A stretch of DNA of 16,409 nucleotides from Oehlia diaphana (GCA_003833135.1 QZLH01000990.1:31766-48174), one strand, 5' to 3'. Counted from the first letter of the stretch, positions 1-9,373 are shown. Program-made: numbers and translations. Notes: generated from the sequence alone by a model not told the origin.

Positions 1-454
1 ATATTAAAATAATATCAAAATTAATTATATTATAATAATAATAAAATAATAGTAAAAACATTAAAAAATTATTGTGATATTATTTTGAGTTATTTTTATA
101 GACCTAGATACAATATAATTACAAAATAATAACAAAAGTATAACAAAAACATTTTGATGTATTAAATATATTTTTGTAGTATGTTAAAATTTTTACAAAA
201 TCATTTCAAAAAATTGACCATTTTTAGTAAAGTACCATTTTTGTTTCTTACAACCAAGGTGATGCCACTATTATCACAGTTTGGTTTATAGTTTGTTTGA
301 ATTACTTTTTACTCTAATGTATAGTTTCTATGTACCTAGTTCATGTTGAAAATAAAAATATAAATTTGTGTTCTAAAATCTAAATTTCCATCTTTTACTG
401 CTTTGTCCAGCATGTCTATATATACCAATTTTTCTATGTGTATAACTTAGAGTT

Positions 455-536
455 TGTCATGCCTGCCACAGCCACTGTAGAAGCCCAGCCACTTGTAAAA
501 GCCACCACAGCCACTACTTCTTGTAATTTACATTAA
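455..536 (+). other. GC-rich GCCAC-repeat island with tiny ORF
   Basis: A short island of degenerate GCCAC/GCCACT repeats stands out from the AT-rich surroundings. It contains an ATG-to-TAA reading frame at 459-536 (25 codons) rich in Ala and Thr, beginning MPATATVEAQ. No intron or conserved domain is visible and 25 codons is too short to argue for a gene. It could be a small minisatellite or a relic of an Ala/Thr-rich coding segment. Confidence 0.25.
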
Positions 537-796
537 GTATATACTATCAAGATGTAAGTTATATGAAGTGTAAGTCATACTTACACCATCAATGCGCCGA
601 TCATTTTGATTATGTCAGCTGTATGCCGAATTTTTGAATACAAAGCTGATCCGCGTAACAAACGTCGAAATGGGGGCTTTTTCATGATATAAATAATAGA
701 ATTTTATATATATCTCTCATCTTCATCTTCGGAATAATAATTTAGATAACTTTTGGATATTTAAGTATACAGAGAATAAGGTCAAATTTTCTATTA

Positions 797-964
797 TAAA
801 TAACAGGTGCCCTATAAAGAAATTTTCTAGAGGGTGATGATCACCGGTGACTGAAATTATGACGATCGACCAGCATTAAAAAAATATAGTGTCGGTAAAA
901 ATTGATAATTCTGGTCAACGGTGATGATCATTCCCGATGATTTAATGTAAATAACCCCTATAAA
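797..964. repeat. Imperfect foldback element flanked by direct repeats
   Basis: The arms at about 832-858 and 907-935 are inverted copies of each other: GGG, then TGATnATCACCGnTGAC, then a GAAATT/GAATT end, with two substitutions and small indels. They enclose about 50 bp. Just outside lie near-identical direct repeats: TAAATAAC plus CCCTATAAA at 797-818, with 5 extra bases between the two halves, and an exact fused copy at 948-964. The structure resembles a small non-autonomous element or foldback. No transposase is present. The size is about 100 bp between arm ends. Confidence 0.45.
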
Positions 965-1276
965 AATGAATGTGTTATCTATGTGTTTATGTGTAAAAAA
1001 CGTTTAAAAAAGCACATTTTGTCCGATTTATGTCTTATTACAAAAAAAAAAAAAAAAACAAAAATTAAACAAATGGCGCTTTTTTAGATATTTATTACTC
1101 ATAAGCACAAATATTAAATAAATTTAACTCATTTCGTTTTTATAGGGGGGTGTTTTCTTATTTTCAGAAGAGTTAATTGGAAAGAATTCATCCAAGATTG
1201 TGATTAGGGATATAAAATTTAATATAATTTAATAGAGGTTTAATTTGAATCATATCTGATATATGAATGTCTGGTT

Positions 1277-1303
1277 GTCATACATGTCATACATGTCACC
1301 CAT
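1277..1303. repeat. Short 9-bp tandem repeat
   Basis: Two perfect copies of GTCATACAT (1277-1285 and 1286-1294) are followed by a third degenerate copy GTCACCCAT (1295-1303). This is a small tandem duplication in non-coding DNA. Confidence 0.6.
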
Positions 1304-1994
1304 GTTGAATGCCACGAAAAAAATTTGGTCATGTGACACAGGAAAATATTTTTAAAGTATTTATTTATCCCAATTTTTTTTTTTATCAACGAAAAATCTT
1401 AATTTAGAATTTATTTATTTACAATGAAAATCTCAAAATTTTATTTGTTTATAATGACGTAACCAAAAGAAAAACATTACTAATCTTACTATTGTTTGAT
1501 AATTACTATTGTTCGATATATAATAATATTGTTGTTATAATTAAATTCTATTAACAGTTTATAAAAATAAAAATATAACTCTTGTTAAAATTAAAGGATT
1601 TTAGTTTTATCCAATTAATTAAAAGGTATAATTTCCTGGGTTGCCGGATATCCGGAAAATAGCGAGAAAAAAAAAAAAAAATACTTTTCTCCAGTCAAAA
1701 GGTTCGTAAAATTTTTTTTTTTAGAAACGTTATTATTTACTTGAGCTTAACCTTTTAATGTGCTAATCCTGAATTTTCGTGCTAAAAAAAATACTTTAAG
1801 TTTAAAAACACTTTGGAATTGAAGATATTGCGATAAAGCAAATAATGATGTACGGTGATCATCAAAACAATAATGCAATAGTAAATGAATATAATGATCG
1901 AATGGGCAAAAAGAATTTAATGTTTTTTTTTATTAGAATAAAGATGAACTTCTAAAAATCTAAAGAATTCTTGATTCTATCAACTATATTTACT

Positions 1995-2120
1995 TTGCGC
2001 AATTTGATTTATTTCGTGTTGCATTAAAATCCTAGTTACGGTAGCAATTTGATTTTGAATTGCGTTACACTAGAATTCCTATTATATTCACGAAATTGAA
2101 CGCATAACATTATGACGCAA
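1995..2120. repeat. Imperfect foldback, about 126 bp
   Basis: Several short motifs recur in inverted order around a common centre near 2053-2057: TTGCG at 1995 with CGCAA at 2116, TTTCGTG at 2012 with CACGAAA at 2089, CTAGT at 2032 with ACTAG at 2069, and GCAATT at 2044 with AATTGC at 2058. The shared centre shows this is one decayed palindrome rather than chance matches. It resembles an old MITE or foldback element and has no coding capacity. Confidence 0.45.
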
Positions 2121-2390
2121 TTAAGTTACAATAATTGATCAGCTCACAAAATTTGACGTCACATTTGTTCCACCATTTATAGAACTGTATGTAAATCCCG
2201 CATATCATGTAGCGGAAAACTGGAAACGTATTTTTTTTTTACTTTTACAGGGTTTAACTTTAGTTTCCAAAATTGGAATACATTATATATTTCTTGTAAG
2301 AATAAAATTTTTATTATTGAAAAAATACTCTTAAAAGATGATAATGATAATAATAATAATAAACAGAATGGTTGGTTTATCAAAATTTAC

Positions 2391-4378
2391 TTAAATAAAT
2401 TCTTTTTCAACGTATTGTGTGCCTGAAATGTAAAAAATAAATGCTTTTAATTACACATATATTAAATATAGAAAAAAATTTTAATTGTATAGTTACCCGT
2501 GATTTTTCTTGAACCAGTCCTTGTTCTGACCATCCATTGGCCGTTCGGCATAGATAGGTAAAAATTCGAATAACCGGGATCTGATCGACCTCCAGCGGTT
2601 CCTATCGTTTTAGGATACACTCGTTGATCAGGTTTAACCTCATCAAACTGTTGATAATATTTTTCTCTAATTTCTCTACTTGATAGGAAACATTCTTCAT
2701 TATTAGCTAAAGGTGAATTCTGATTATTTTTTAAAATATTTCTAAAAAATTGTAAAGATTTCCTAGTAGAAGGATTTCTTTTAAAAAATTTATTATGATT
2801 AAAATCATCTTCATTTTGTTCTTCTATTATAACATCAGTATTAGCACTAAATGAATATTTAGAAGAAATTGAAGAACGTCTTGAAAGGTCATTATCATAA
2901 GATTTTTTACTATGTATAGAACCCCTCCTACTTAAGTCACTAACATGTCTTTTTAATGAATTATGAGTTTGATCGGAATTTTTATCATTTGAGGAAGTAG
3001 TAGATTGACCCAAAGAAAATATTGAACGACGAATTTTTCTTTTAACACTCCTTGTTGACTTGAAACTTGCGTTATCATTGATTAAATTACCGGAAGGTAA
3101 AAGACTTTCAGCTACATTAATAGTTTCACCGAAATTAATTATTTCTTCGGCAATTTTTCTTGATTCAAGTTTAGTATCTACTTGAATATTCTTTTGAATA
3201 TCATCCGTAATATCATTTTTTACATTTTTTACATGCTCTAAATCAATATCCATAGTAGCATTATTCGTCGCGAAGTTATTTTCAATTTTCGTCGAGGTAT
3301 TATTCGTCGAAGTATTATTCTTCAAGGTATTTTTTCCATTATTCTTATTCTTCACGGTATATTTTTCAATATTTTTCACAGTATTTTTTTCAATATTCTT
3401 TACGGTACTTTTTTCAATATTCTTTACGGTACTTTTTTCAAGATTCTTTAAGGTATTTTTTTCAATATTCTTAATATTCTTTACGGTATTTTTTTCAATA
3501 TTCTTCACGGTATTTTTTCCTATATTCTTCATGGCATTGTTTTCTATGGCAATAGTGGTAGCAGTAGATGATTCAGCGACTATTATTTCTTTATCTTCTT
3601 TTTTAGTTGTAACTTTAGTTGATCCTTTTGTGAAGGTATCATTTAAATGAGAAGATCTTTTTTTGAATTCTTCTTCTCTCATTACCTCGTTTATTACTTC
3701 ATTTACTACTCTGTTTATTAATTGACGGTCTACTTTTGGAACGGAATCCTTGGTTTCATTAATGGATTCTCCGGAATTCTCATCTTGATTAATTTCTATG
3801 CCAATCGTTTCTACCAGATTCATAAGATGACCAATGATTGCATCATCCCAGACATCGTAATTTTTATCATCTTTAGGAATAGAAACATTATTATTATTAT
3901 TATCACTATTATTAACAGTTTCAGTAATAATAGGGGTAGATAAAGAAGGTTTAGAATTTTTTGATTTAGATGGTTTACTATAAAGTAAAAAATTAATATT
4001 TTCTCTTATTGTAGTATAAATAGAAGAATTTTCTTTTTGTCTTAATTTATCTTGAAGTACTTTTAAAGGAAGGTCATCTTCTTCCAATTTTTCTTGAATT
4101 TGAGAAAGTGGCAAATGATCCTGAGAGTGACGATTCATAACCATTTGACGATATATTTTACGTAATAAAACTTTTTCCGTTAATTCTTGTAATTTTCGTT
4201 CTCTTAATAACGATATATCTTGAGGTTGTTCCACTTCATCAGAATGTTCCGTTTCCGTTGTAAAAAAATCAAAATTTTTAGCGTTAAAATTAAAAAAATT
4301 TTCTTGTAAATTTTCTTCATTTGTGGTAGTATTAGGTTTAATGTTAGAAGTTAAATAAGATGCAAAAAATCGCAACAT
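2391..4378 (-). CDS. Unrecognised low-complexity protein with octapeptide repeats
   Basis: Two exons on the minus strand: 4378-2497 and 2422-2391, giving 637 residues. The intron (2496-2423, 74 nt) runs from GTAACT to a polypyrimidine tract ending TTTCAG. Splicing replaces a read-through tail ending in KIFFYI with TQYVEKEFI and a stop. I do not recognise the protein. Visible parts are a helical, charged N-terminal segment (about 55-132), a poly-Asn patch (about 156-164), predicted helices at about 176-196 and 218-241, a KNIEKNTV-type repeat tract (about 283-354), and a Ser-rich region (about 445-545) with basophilic phosphosite motifs RRGS (484-487), RRSS (500-503), KRHVS and KRNPS. The C-terminal block (about 568-637), with PNGQWMVRTRT near 611-621, has the densest conserved-looking composition. 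No signal peptide or membrane segment is obvious. It is divergent from the methyltransferase gene. I am confident of the gene; its function is unknown. Confidence 0.82.
3317..3532 (-). repeat. Coding minisatellite, 24-bp units (KNIEKNTV)
   Basis: Inside the disordered protein, residues about 283-354 are built from degenerate octapeptides of the form KNIEKNTV, with variants such as KNLEKSTV and KNIEKYTV. At DNA level the unit is about 24 bp. Some adjacent units are almost identical in nucleotide sequence near 3390-3440, which suggests recent slippage or unequal exchange. One shortened unit (KNIKNIEKN) marks an in-frame deletion. A lysine-rich, probably helical or disordered linker is expected. 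Copy number is likely to vary between strains. Confidence 0.8.
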
Positions 4379-4780
4379 TTTTCTTTTTTTACTTTTTTTT
4401 GAATTTTTATATTTTTTTTTTGTATTTTTAATAAAAAAAAAGAGACTGCCGGCAGTATGTAATTTTTTTTTTTTTTTTTTTTTATTTTAATATTTACAAA
4501 TATTTTTGCCCGATTTTTAAAGAAAAAAAAAAAAATACTTTATATTACTTATAAACTGAGTGACGTATTATAAATTTATTTTTTTTTTCTTTAATAAAAA
4601 GAAAAGGAAGAAGAAGAAGAAGAAGAAAAAAAAAAGAAATATTCCAAAGAGAAAAATAAATAGTTATTTATTTATTAAACAATTAATAAAAAATTAATTA
4701 AAAAGAGGATAAATATGTCCCAATAAATAAGATAAGCAGTCGATGAAAAAAATTAGGATATTCAAATTTGTGTTAGTAGT

Positions 4781-4809
4781 AAAAAAAAAAAAAAAAAAAA
4801 TTTTTTTTT
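4781..4809. repeat. A20T9 homopolymer junction
   Basis: Twenty consecutive A are followed directly by nine T. This forms a self-complementary A/T junction in the divergent promoter region. A very similar A20T11 junction follows the methyltransferase stop codon at 7950-7980. Rigid poly(dA:dT) tracts are known to disfavour nucleosomes; any role here is inferred. Exact lengths may be uncertain because such runs are prone to sequencing error. Confidence 0.7.
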
Positions 4810-5716
4810 CGATATACCTAAAGATAAACTATCTATGGTTTTTTATGTACAATTTCGTTTGGTGAAAAAAAAAAAATTTCCTTTGTTACAAAAAAAATTA
4901 AAAAAATCTCATGATATTACTACAAAAAATATAAAAAAAAAGAAAAATCCTAGCAAAAATATTACCTGCAGAGTTTTCCAATTGAGACAATGAAAATAAA
5001 TACAGTATATTCACATCAATTAATGAAATCAAGTAAAAAAAAGTGTTGGTCAGGTGAGTATCACACCATTTTAATAATAGCAGATAATTTAACTTTTAAA
5101 AAGTTTTAATTTAATAAATTCGGTTAAATTAATTTTTAATTTCCGCCGATCACGGATGTAATTACCATGTTTAGTTATTCTATGAAGTATAATGATCAAT
5201 GAAATAAAAAAAATCTAAAAATAAACTTTTACCGAAAGATTTTCTTAATTAATATTTTTCCGGATGGATCAAAATTCACGTGAAATTTGTGTATAATTTT
5301 TACCAAAATTATGATAATTCTGGCTGAAAAAAAAAAATCTTTCAAATTTTTAATTAAACTAAACTAAAATCATATCATTATTTTCGTCGTACGAACTTCG
5401 ATCTCTCTTGGCAATTTTTGAAATAATGACGTTTTATTATTTTTAAAAAAGTGGCGGGATTTCAAAAATATTTTTAACTAATTTATGTTAAATTATGTTA
5501 AATTATGGTATAGTACATAAAATAAATAACATAATGATTACAAAAAATTAATACAAATTCGTGAAAAATTGAAATTTACTTTTAAAAAAAAGGTTCAAAC
5601 TCAAAATAACCAGATAGTAAAAAAAAATTGAGTTTTTTTTTGTCCGACTTATCTCCGCAAGATGAAAAGGGTTTTTTAATGGGTTCATTAATTAAAATAT
5701 TATATAAATAAAGTAT

Positions 5717-5792
5717 ATTATATATCTTATTCACACGTGGCTCTGCAGATCAATCGAAAGTTTTGAAACGAGAGAGATATAAGATATATAAT
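5717..5792. repeat. Perfect 14-bp inverted repeat, 76-bp span
   Basis: The left arm ATTATATATCTTAT (5717-5730) pairs perfectly with the right arm ATAAGATATATAAT (5779-5792). The 48-bp centre is notably less AT-rich and contains CACGTGG and CTGCAG. It lies about 0.8 kb upstream of the methyltransferase start. It could be a small foldback element or a transcribed stem-loop. No target-site duplication is convincing. Confidence 0.5.
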
Positions 5793-6540
5793 TATTTTTA
5801 ATTTAATTTTATAATATAATTTTTTAGTTTTTTAGTTCAATTTTATGATACCATTTTTTTTTTCTTTCCTTTTCTTCCAACAAATTACCGGATTAGGAAT
5901 ATATTTTCTTTTTTTGGATTATCAAAGATTTGAAATAAAATATTACTTGAAACATAATTTAATATGAAATCAAATGTTGAAAGTAGCTCCCACGAAATAC
6001 ATAAGGAACATAGGAAAATCAATTATTCTTTTTTTTTTTTGAATATTCGTATGAAATTAGCATGAAGAACAAAAAGTAACTCAGTCCCATAATGTTTCCA
6101 TTTTTTTTGTTTTATTGCAATTTACAAAAATAGAGTTTCTTTTTAATAATTATTTGTCGACACATCATTTTATTGTATAAAAAGAAAATTACATTTATAT
6201 TTTCTTTTAAAAGATAATTAAAATGTAAAAGATCTTATATTTCCTTATGTTATATTTTATAAAATTTCATACTATTTTTTCGTCAATCTTGAAAGTCTTG
6301 AAAAAGGGAAGATCACGGAGATAAAAATGATGAAATCCCTTATTATTATTTACCCCACACAAACATTGTTATTTCTAAATTAAGGTACCATCGAGAATTA
6401 ATATTTTTATATATAAAAGAACCGAGGAAGTTTTACCAACGAAATGTAAAAAGTTTTATTAAATCAATTTATTAATTTAATTTCTTCTTTAAAAACTTGA
6501 TTACTTACATTAATTTTTGTCCGTGTTGTAGTACAAATTA

Positions 6541-6549
6541 TATAAAATA
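6541..6549 (+). promoter_or_regulatory. Candidate TATA-like element of methyltransferase gene
   Basis: TATAAAATA lies 57-65 nt upstream of the methyltransferase ATG, a reasonable distance for a core promoter with a short leader. In DNA this AT-rich such matches occur by chance. TATATAAAAG at 6410-6419 is an equally good string further upstream. Confidence 0.2.
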
Positions 6550-6605
6550 TAAACGGTGAAACAAAAATTTAAATTAAATTAAAAGATAAACAATTTTTTT
6601 TAATC

Positions 6606-7921
6606 ATGAAATTTATCACTATTCGTAAAAATAATTTTAATAGAGAAGATCCTCTTAAAATGTCTTCTTCATCTTTATTAAAATATGCTGGTTTTGATGA
6701 ATATGAAGGTTTTGAAGATATTCTTGATAATTTTAGATATGTTAGTGGTAGAAGGTTTCATAATTCAGATACTTCAAAATATTCTTTACCAAATGATAAG
6801 ACTGAACTTGATAGATTAGAATTATCTCATGGTTTACTTAAACATGCATTTGATGGTAATTATTCTTCTCCGATGCATGATCAATTAAAAGATGGAATTA
6901 CTGTATTAGATATTGGGTAATTATAATAATAATTTATAATTCTTTATTTTTCCTCTAAAAAAAAAAAAATGGATTTAATTATTCATTCATTATTTGTTAG
7001 ATGTGGAACAGGAAAATGGACAATTGAAAATGCATTAGAATATCCTAAAAGTACTTTTGTTGGAATAGATATGTCCCCAATATTTCCAACAGAAGATAGA
7101 CCACAGAATGCGGGTTTTATTGAATGTAATGTGCTTTATGGACTTCCTTTTCCTTCAAACACGTTCGATTTTATACATCAACGATTACTTCACGCTGCAT
7201 TTACTGAAGAACAATGGATGAAAGTGATAAAAGGTACGAATTTTTGCACAAGGTTTTTTAATATCTCAAGTGATTTTATGATCTAAAATTTCCTTTCTTT
7301 TTTTTATTATAAAGAAATAATGAGGGTTTTAAAACCTTCAGGATACGTAGAATTTCTGGAATTGGATGGTTTAAACTTTAATAATTCAGGTCCACGTACA
7401 AAAGAAATAATGAATAAAGGTAAGCAAAAGTTGGCGCATTAAAAAATTTAAATTCACCCGTATCCCGTATCCCGTGTCCCGTGTTTTAACAATTAATCTT
7501 CTTTATTTTTAGTTAGACAATTTTATATGACTAAAAATATATGTTTAAACGTACCAGCTAAATTGAAAGGATTTATGGATTCAACAGGAAGGTTAGGTAA
7601 AGTTTCAATAGAAAATAGGATACTTCCTGTAGGTAGTTGGGGTGATACTTTTGGTGAACTGGTAAGTAATAAAATAAAATATTTTTTAATATTTTTAATT
7701 ATATATATAAAAAAATCCTTTTTAATATTTTTTATTAATTAATTTAATAGATGCTTGAATATATAAGTATGAGTTTTGAATCTTATTCAGTAATAATGAC
7801 AAGGAAATTTAAATTTACTGATCAAGAATATCGTAGACTATTTAGCGATTTTATTCAAGAAGTTGAAAAACGACAATTAAGTCTTACTTATACACGTTTT
7901 TACGCACAAAAAATTCATTAA
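6606..7921 (+). CDS. SAM-dependent methyltransferase, LaeA/UMTA-like
   Basis: Five exons: 6606-6916, 7001-7233, 7315-7419, 7513-7661 and 7751-7921, giving 322 residues. All four introns (84, 81, 93 and 89 nt) are GT-AG and joining them keeps one frame. The Rossmann methyltransferase core is clear: motif I VLDIGCGTGKW (100-110) binds SAM, and its GxGxG is formed across the first splice junction. Acidic Asp127 in GIDMSP is the expected ribose contact. LPFPSNTFDFIH (152-163) is the post-II/motif IV block, and RVLKPSGYVEF (185-195) the motif V region. A C-terminal PVGSWG...GEL segment (near 254-266) resembles fungal LaeA/UMTA-type methyltransferases. The N-terminal ~100 residues contain the usual RRFH and LDRLELSH blocks. 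The substrate cannot be read from sequence. Length and motifs look complete, so it is probably functional. It is likely cytosolic or nuclear; no targeting signal is seen. The start is the first ATG of a fully open first exon. Confidence 0.9.
7457..7484 (+). repeat. CCCGTRT tandem repeat inside methyltransferase intron 3
   Basis: Four perfect 7-bp units lie in the third intron (7420-7512): two CCCGTAT followed by two CCCGTGT. The tract is strikingly GC-rich inside an AT-rich intron and probably makes this the longest of the four introns. The pattern, two copies of each variant, suggests stepwise slippage. It lies about 28 bases before the acceptor and does not disturb the splice signals. Confidence 0.85.
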
Positions 7922-8276
7922 TTGTAATATAAATTGTTAATAGTCTGTTAAAAAAAAAAAAAAAAAAAATTTTTTTTTTTGTAAATTTTTATATATATAT
8001 ATATATAAAATATATATTTATTTTATCATTGTATTTAATTTAAATTTGATTTTATGTAAAATTTTTTTTGTTTTTGATTTTACATATAATTTGATTTTAT
8101 GTATAATTTGTAATGGAATTCATGTATTTAATTTAAAATGTATAATTTTTGTATACTAAGTTTAATTTATAATTTTATTTTTATAATAAATTGTAATATA
8201 GATAATATGTGCTTAACATATGATTTTATTTTTATCAAAAGTACTTTGTCTCAAATATTTCGTATATTTGCATTTC
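7922..8276. other. 3' flank of methyltransferase, AT-rich repeats
   Basis: This gene-free stretch begins just after the methyltransferase stop codon. It contains an A20T11 junction at 7950-7980, a TA microsatellite near 7989-8010, and a direct repeat AATTTGATTTTATGTA at 8043-8058 and 8089-8104. A 62-codon open frame through 8138-8326 is very hydrophobic, of AT-derived composition, and runs into the TIR element, so I do not call it a gene. No canonical AATAAA site is seen directly downstream of the stop codon. Confidence 0.55.
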
Positions 8277-8411
8277 TAAATATCACCGCAGGTGATTTTC
8301 ATCGCACCTGCATTAGCAAATATTAATTGGCCGAGTTTCATGTCATTTTTAATTCTGCCCAAAATTCTACCCTAATTCTGGTAAGGTGACAATCACCAGC
8401 GGTGATATTTA
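8277..8411. mobile_element. Small MITE-like element with 20-bp TIRs and TA ends
   Basis: The left terminus 8278-8297 and the right terminus 8391-8410 are inverted copies matching at 19 of 20 positions; AAATATCACCGC begins the left arm and the right arm ends in its complement. TA dinucleotides at 8277-8278 and 8410-8411 bound the structure, as expected for a Tc1/mariner-type TA target duplication. The TAs are part of the palindrome, so this is suggestive rather than proof. Each arm also contains its own small hairpin, ATCACC-nnn-GGTGAT. The interior is about 90 bp, non-coding, with no transposase. The ATCACCG core resembles the arms of the foldback at 832-935, which may be a related family. 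Confidence 0.6.
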
Positions 8412-8600
8412 ACAATACTCATTTAAAAATTAGAGAGTAATACCTGAAGAATAGTTAAAGGCGAAAAGAAGAACTTAAAAAACACTATGATTTTCTATCC
8501 ATATATTACACAATCCAGATATAGTATCCTCTTCTCAAGAAATTTTCCTCTATTTTAAAATACTCTGATACTATAATAATAAATACTAGTAAAATATATA

Positions 8601-8909
8601 TTACACAATATAAATTCTTGTACCCCCTCTACGTGGAGTACCGCGATATACCACGGGTTCAGGTTCAAACCACCAATACGCGAGGTACTATCACTATGGT
8701 CTTGATATACGGTAAAATGAACATCATCATCAATCTTGTATTTATGACCTGATTCACAAACCAGAATTGACGTGTAGTGGTATCTAAGGACAATTGGTTA
8801 CCATTAAAGACAAAGAATTAGATGATACCTTCATAGAATAAATTCCTTCCCCAGAAAGACCCAAGCATAAACGCTGACGATCTTTCTCCCATATTATAAA
8901 TTCCACGAG
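8601..8909 (-). pseudogene. Frameshifted coding relic, possibly lectin-like fold
   Basis: On the minus strand four protein-like segments follow each other in order but in different frames. They are VEFIIWEKDRQRLCLGLSGE onward (8906-8784, ending in TAG), LDTTTRQFWF (8787-8758), CESGHKYKIDDDVHFTVYQD onward (8758-8687), and LAYWWFEPEPVVYRGTPRRG onward (8687-8601), which ends in a natural-looking TAA. Adjacent segments overlap by one to four bases, which fits small deletions rather than introns; no usable splice sites separate them. Local base composition is less AT-rich than the flanks. The 5' part of the gene is missing or unrecognisable; an alternative frame near 8890-8930 may continue it. The LCLGLSG and RQFWF elements recall beta-trefoil (ricin-B-like) repeats, but I cannot assign the family firmly. 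It has at least three disruptions and is not expected to be functional. Confidence 0.65.
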
Positions 8910-9213
8910 TTAGTCTGTGAAATTTTCTATATTCAAAAGTTTAAATTATAATCTTATCTTTATTAATTATTCCATGAATGGATAAATGAATATTAATGCC
9001 AAGTAACTAATTCCCTGATCATCAAATTTAATTTTCCCCCCAAAAAAAATCATGCGAATATATAATAAAAATGATGTCAAGAAGGGATGAAAGGGGGATA
9101 ATAAATACAGTATTACTTGGATCTAAATGATTTTAATAAGGTTAATCATCATGTGTGTTAATTTCAAAAAGTATGTATTTTAAAAAAATTGTTAGAATAT
9201 AATATCAATATAA

Positions 9214-9325
9214 ATTATTGTAATATAATTATTGTAATATATAAAATATATTAACTATTATTGTAGTATATAAAATATATTATTGTAAAATATATTAATT
9301 ATTGTAATATATAAAATATATTAAA
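9214..9325. repeat. Degenerate AT-rich tandem array
   Basis: Units related to ATTATTGTAATATATAAAAT followed by ATATTAA recur about four times, with internal truncations. Each unit contains the palindromic stretch AATATATAAAATATATT. The array is probably a local slippage or unequal-exchange product. Confidence 0.6.
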
Positions 9326-9373
9326 GAAATTCTTAATTTTGAAATATAATGTAATTCGTGTAAGTTATTCTAC

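Larger units (their letters stand above)
1..2390. other. Gene-free AT-rich region with foldback repeats
   Basis: No convincing gene is visible on either strand. The stretch is dominated by A/T runs, for example an A tract near 1039-1056 and another near 1666-1681. It holds several palindromic structures listed separately. Smaller ones are a perfect 8-bp-arm hairpin at 568-586 (GTGTAAGT / ACTTACAC, 3-nt loop) and a perfect 12-bp palindrome CCGGATATCCGG at 1644-1655. The segment 590-665 is clearly less AT-rich than its surroundings and may be a fragment of a dispersed repeat. The 3' flank of the minus-strand gene ends near 2390; no clear AATAAA signal is seen just beyond its stop codon. Confidence 0.6.
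4379..6605. other. Divergent intergenic region between two genes
   Basis: This 2.2-kb stretch separates the start codons of the minus-strand disordered protein and the plus-strand methyltransferase, so both promoters must lie in it. It has no supported ORF. It is rich in homopolymers: a T22-like run near 4460-4482, an A20T9 junction at 4781-4809, and many A7-A13 tracts. A short AAG microsatellite lies at 4607-4627. A perfect 14-bp inverted repeat is listed separately. Possible TATA-like sequences lie near 6410-6419 (TATATAAAAG) and 6541-6549. The abundance of poly(dA:dT) fits nucleosome-poor fungal promoter DNA; that is inference. Confidence 0.6.

Noticed and set aside
1845..1955. 36-codon plus-strand ORF (MMYGDHQNNN...)
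   Set aside because: Short, Asn/Phe-rich and without splice signals or a recognisable motif; within chance expectation.
2177..2383. 68-codon minus-strand frame downstream of the disordered-protein gene
   Set aside because: Low-complexity Leu/Ser/Ile/Phe translation expected of AT-rich DNA. It lies just beyond the resolved last exon and is not needed to complete the gene.
3722..3943. 73-codon plus-strand frame
   Set aside because: Antisense shadow of the minus-strand coding exon; Ile/Asn-rich and without its own signals.
6969..7286. Separate ORF starting with MDLIIHSLFV
   Set aside because: Its start lies inside intron 1 of the methyltransferase and its end reads into intron 2. The real exon starts at 7001 and ends at 7233.
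8138..8326. 62-codon plus-strand frame
   Set aside because: Hydrophobic AT-derived sequence that runs into the TIR element; no coding-like composition.
8650..8690. GGTTCAAACC string resembling a tRNA T-loop
   Set aside because: No acceptor stem, anticodon arm or D-loop around it; it lies in the frameshifted coding relic.
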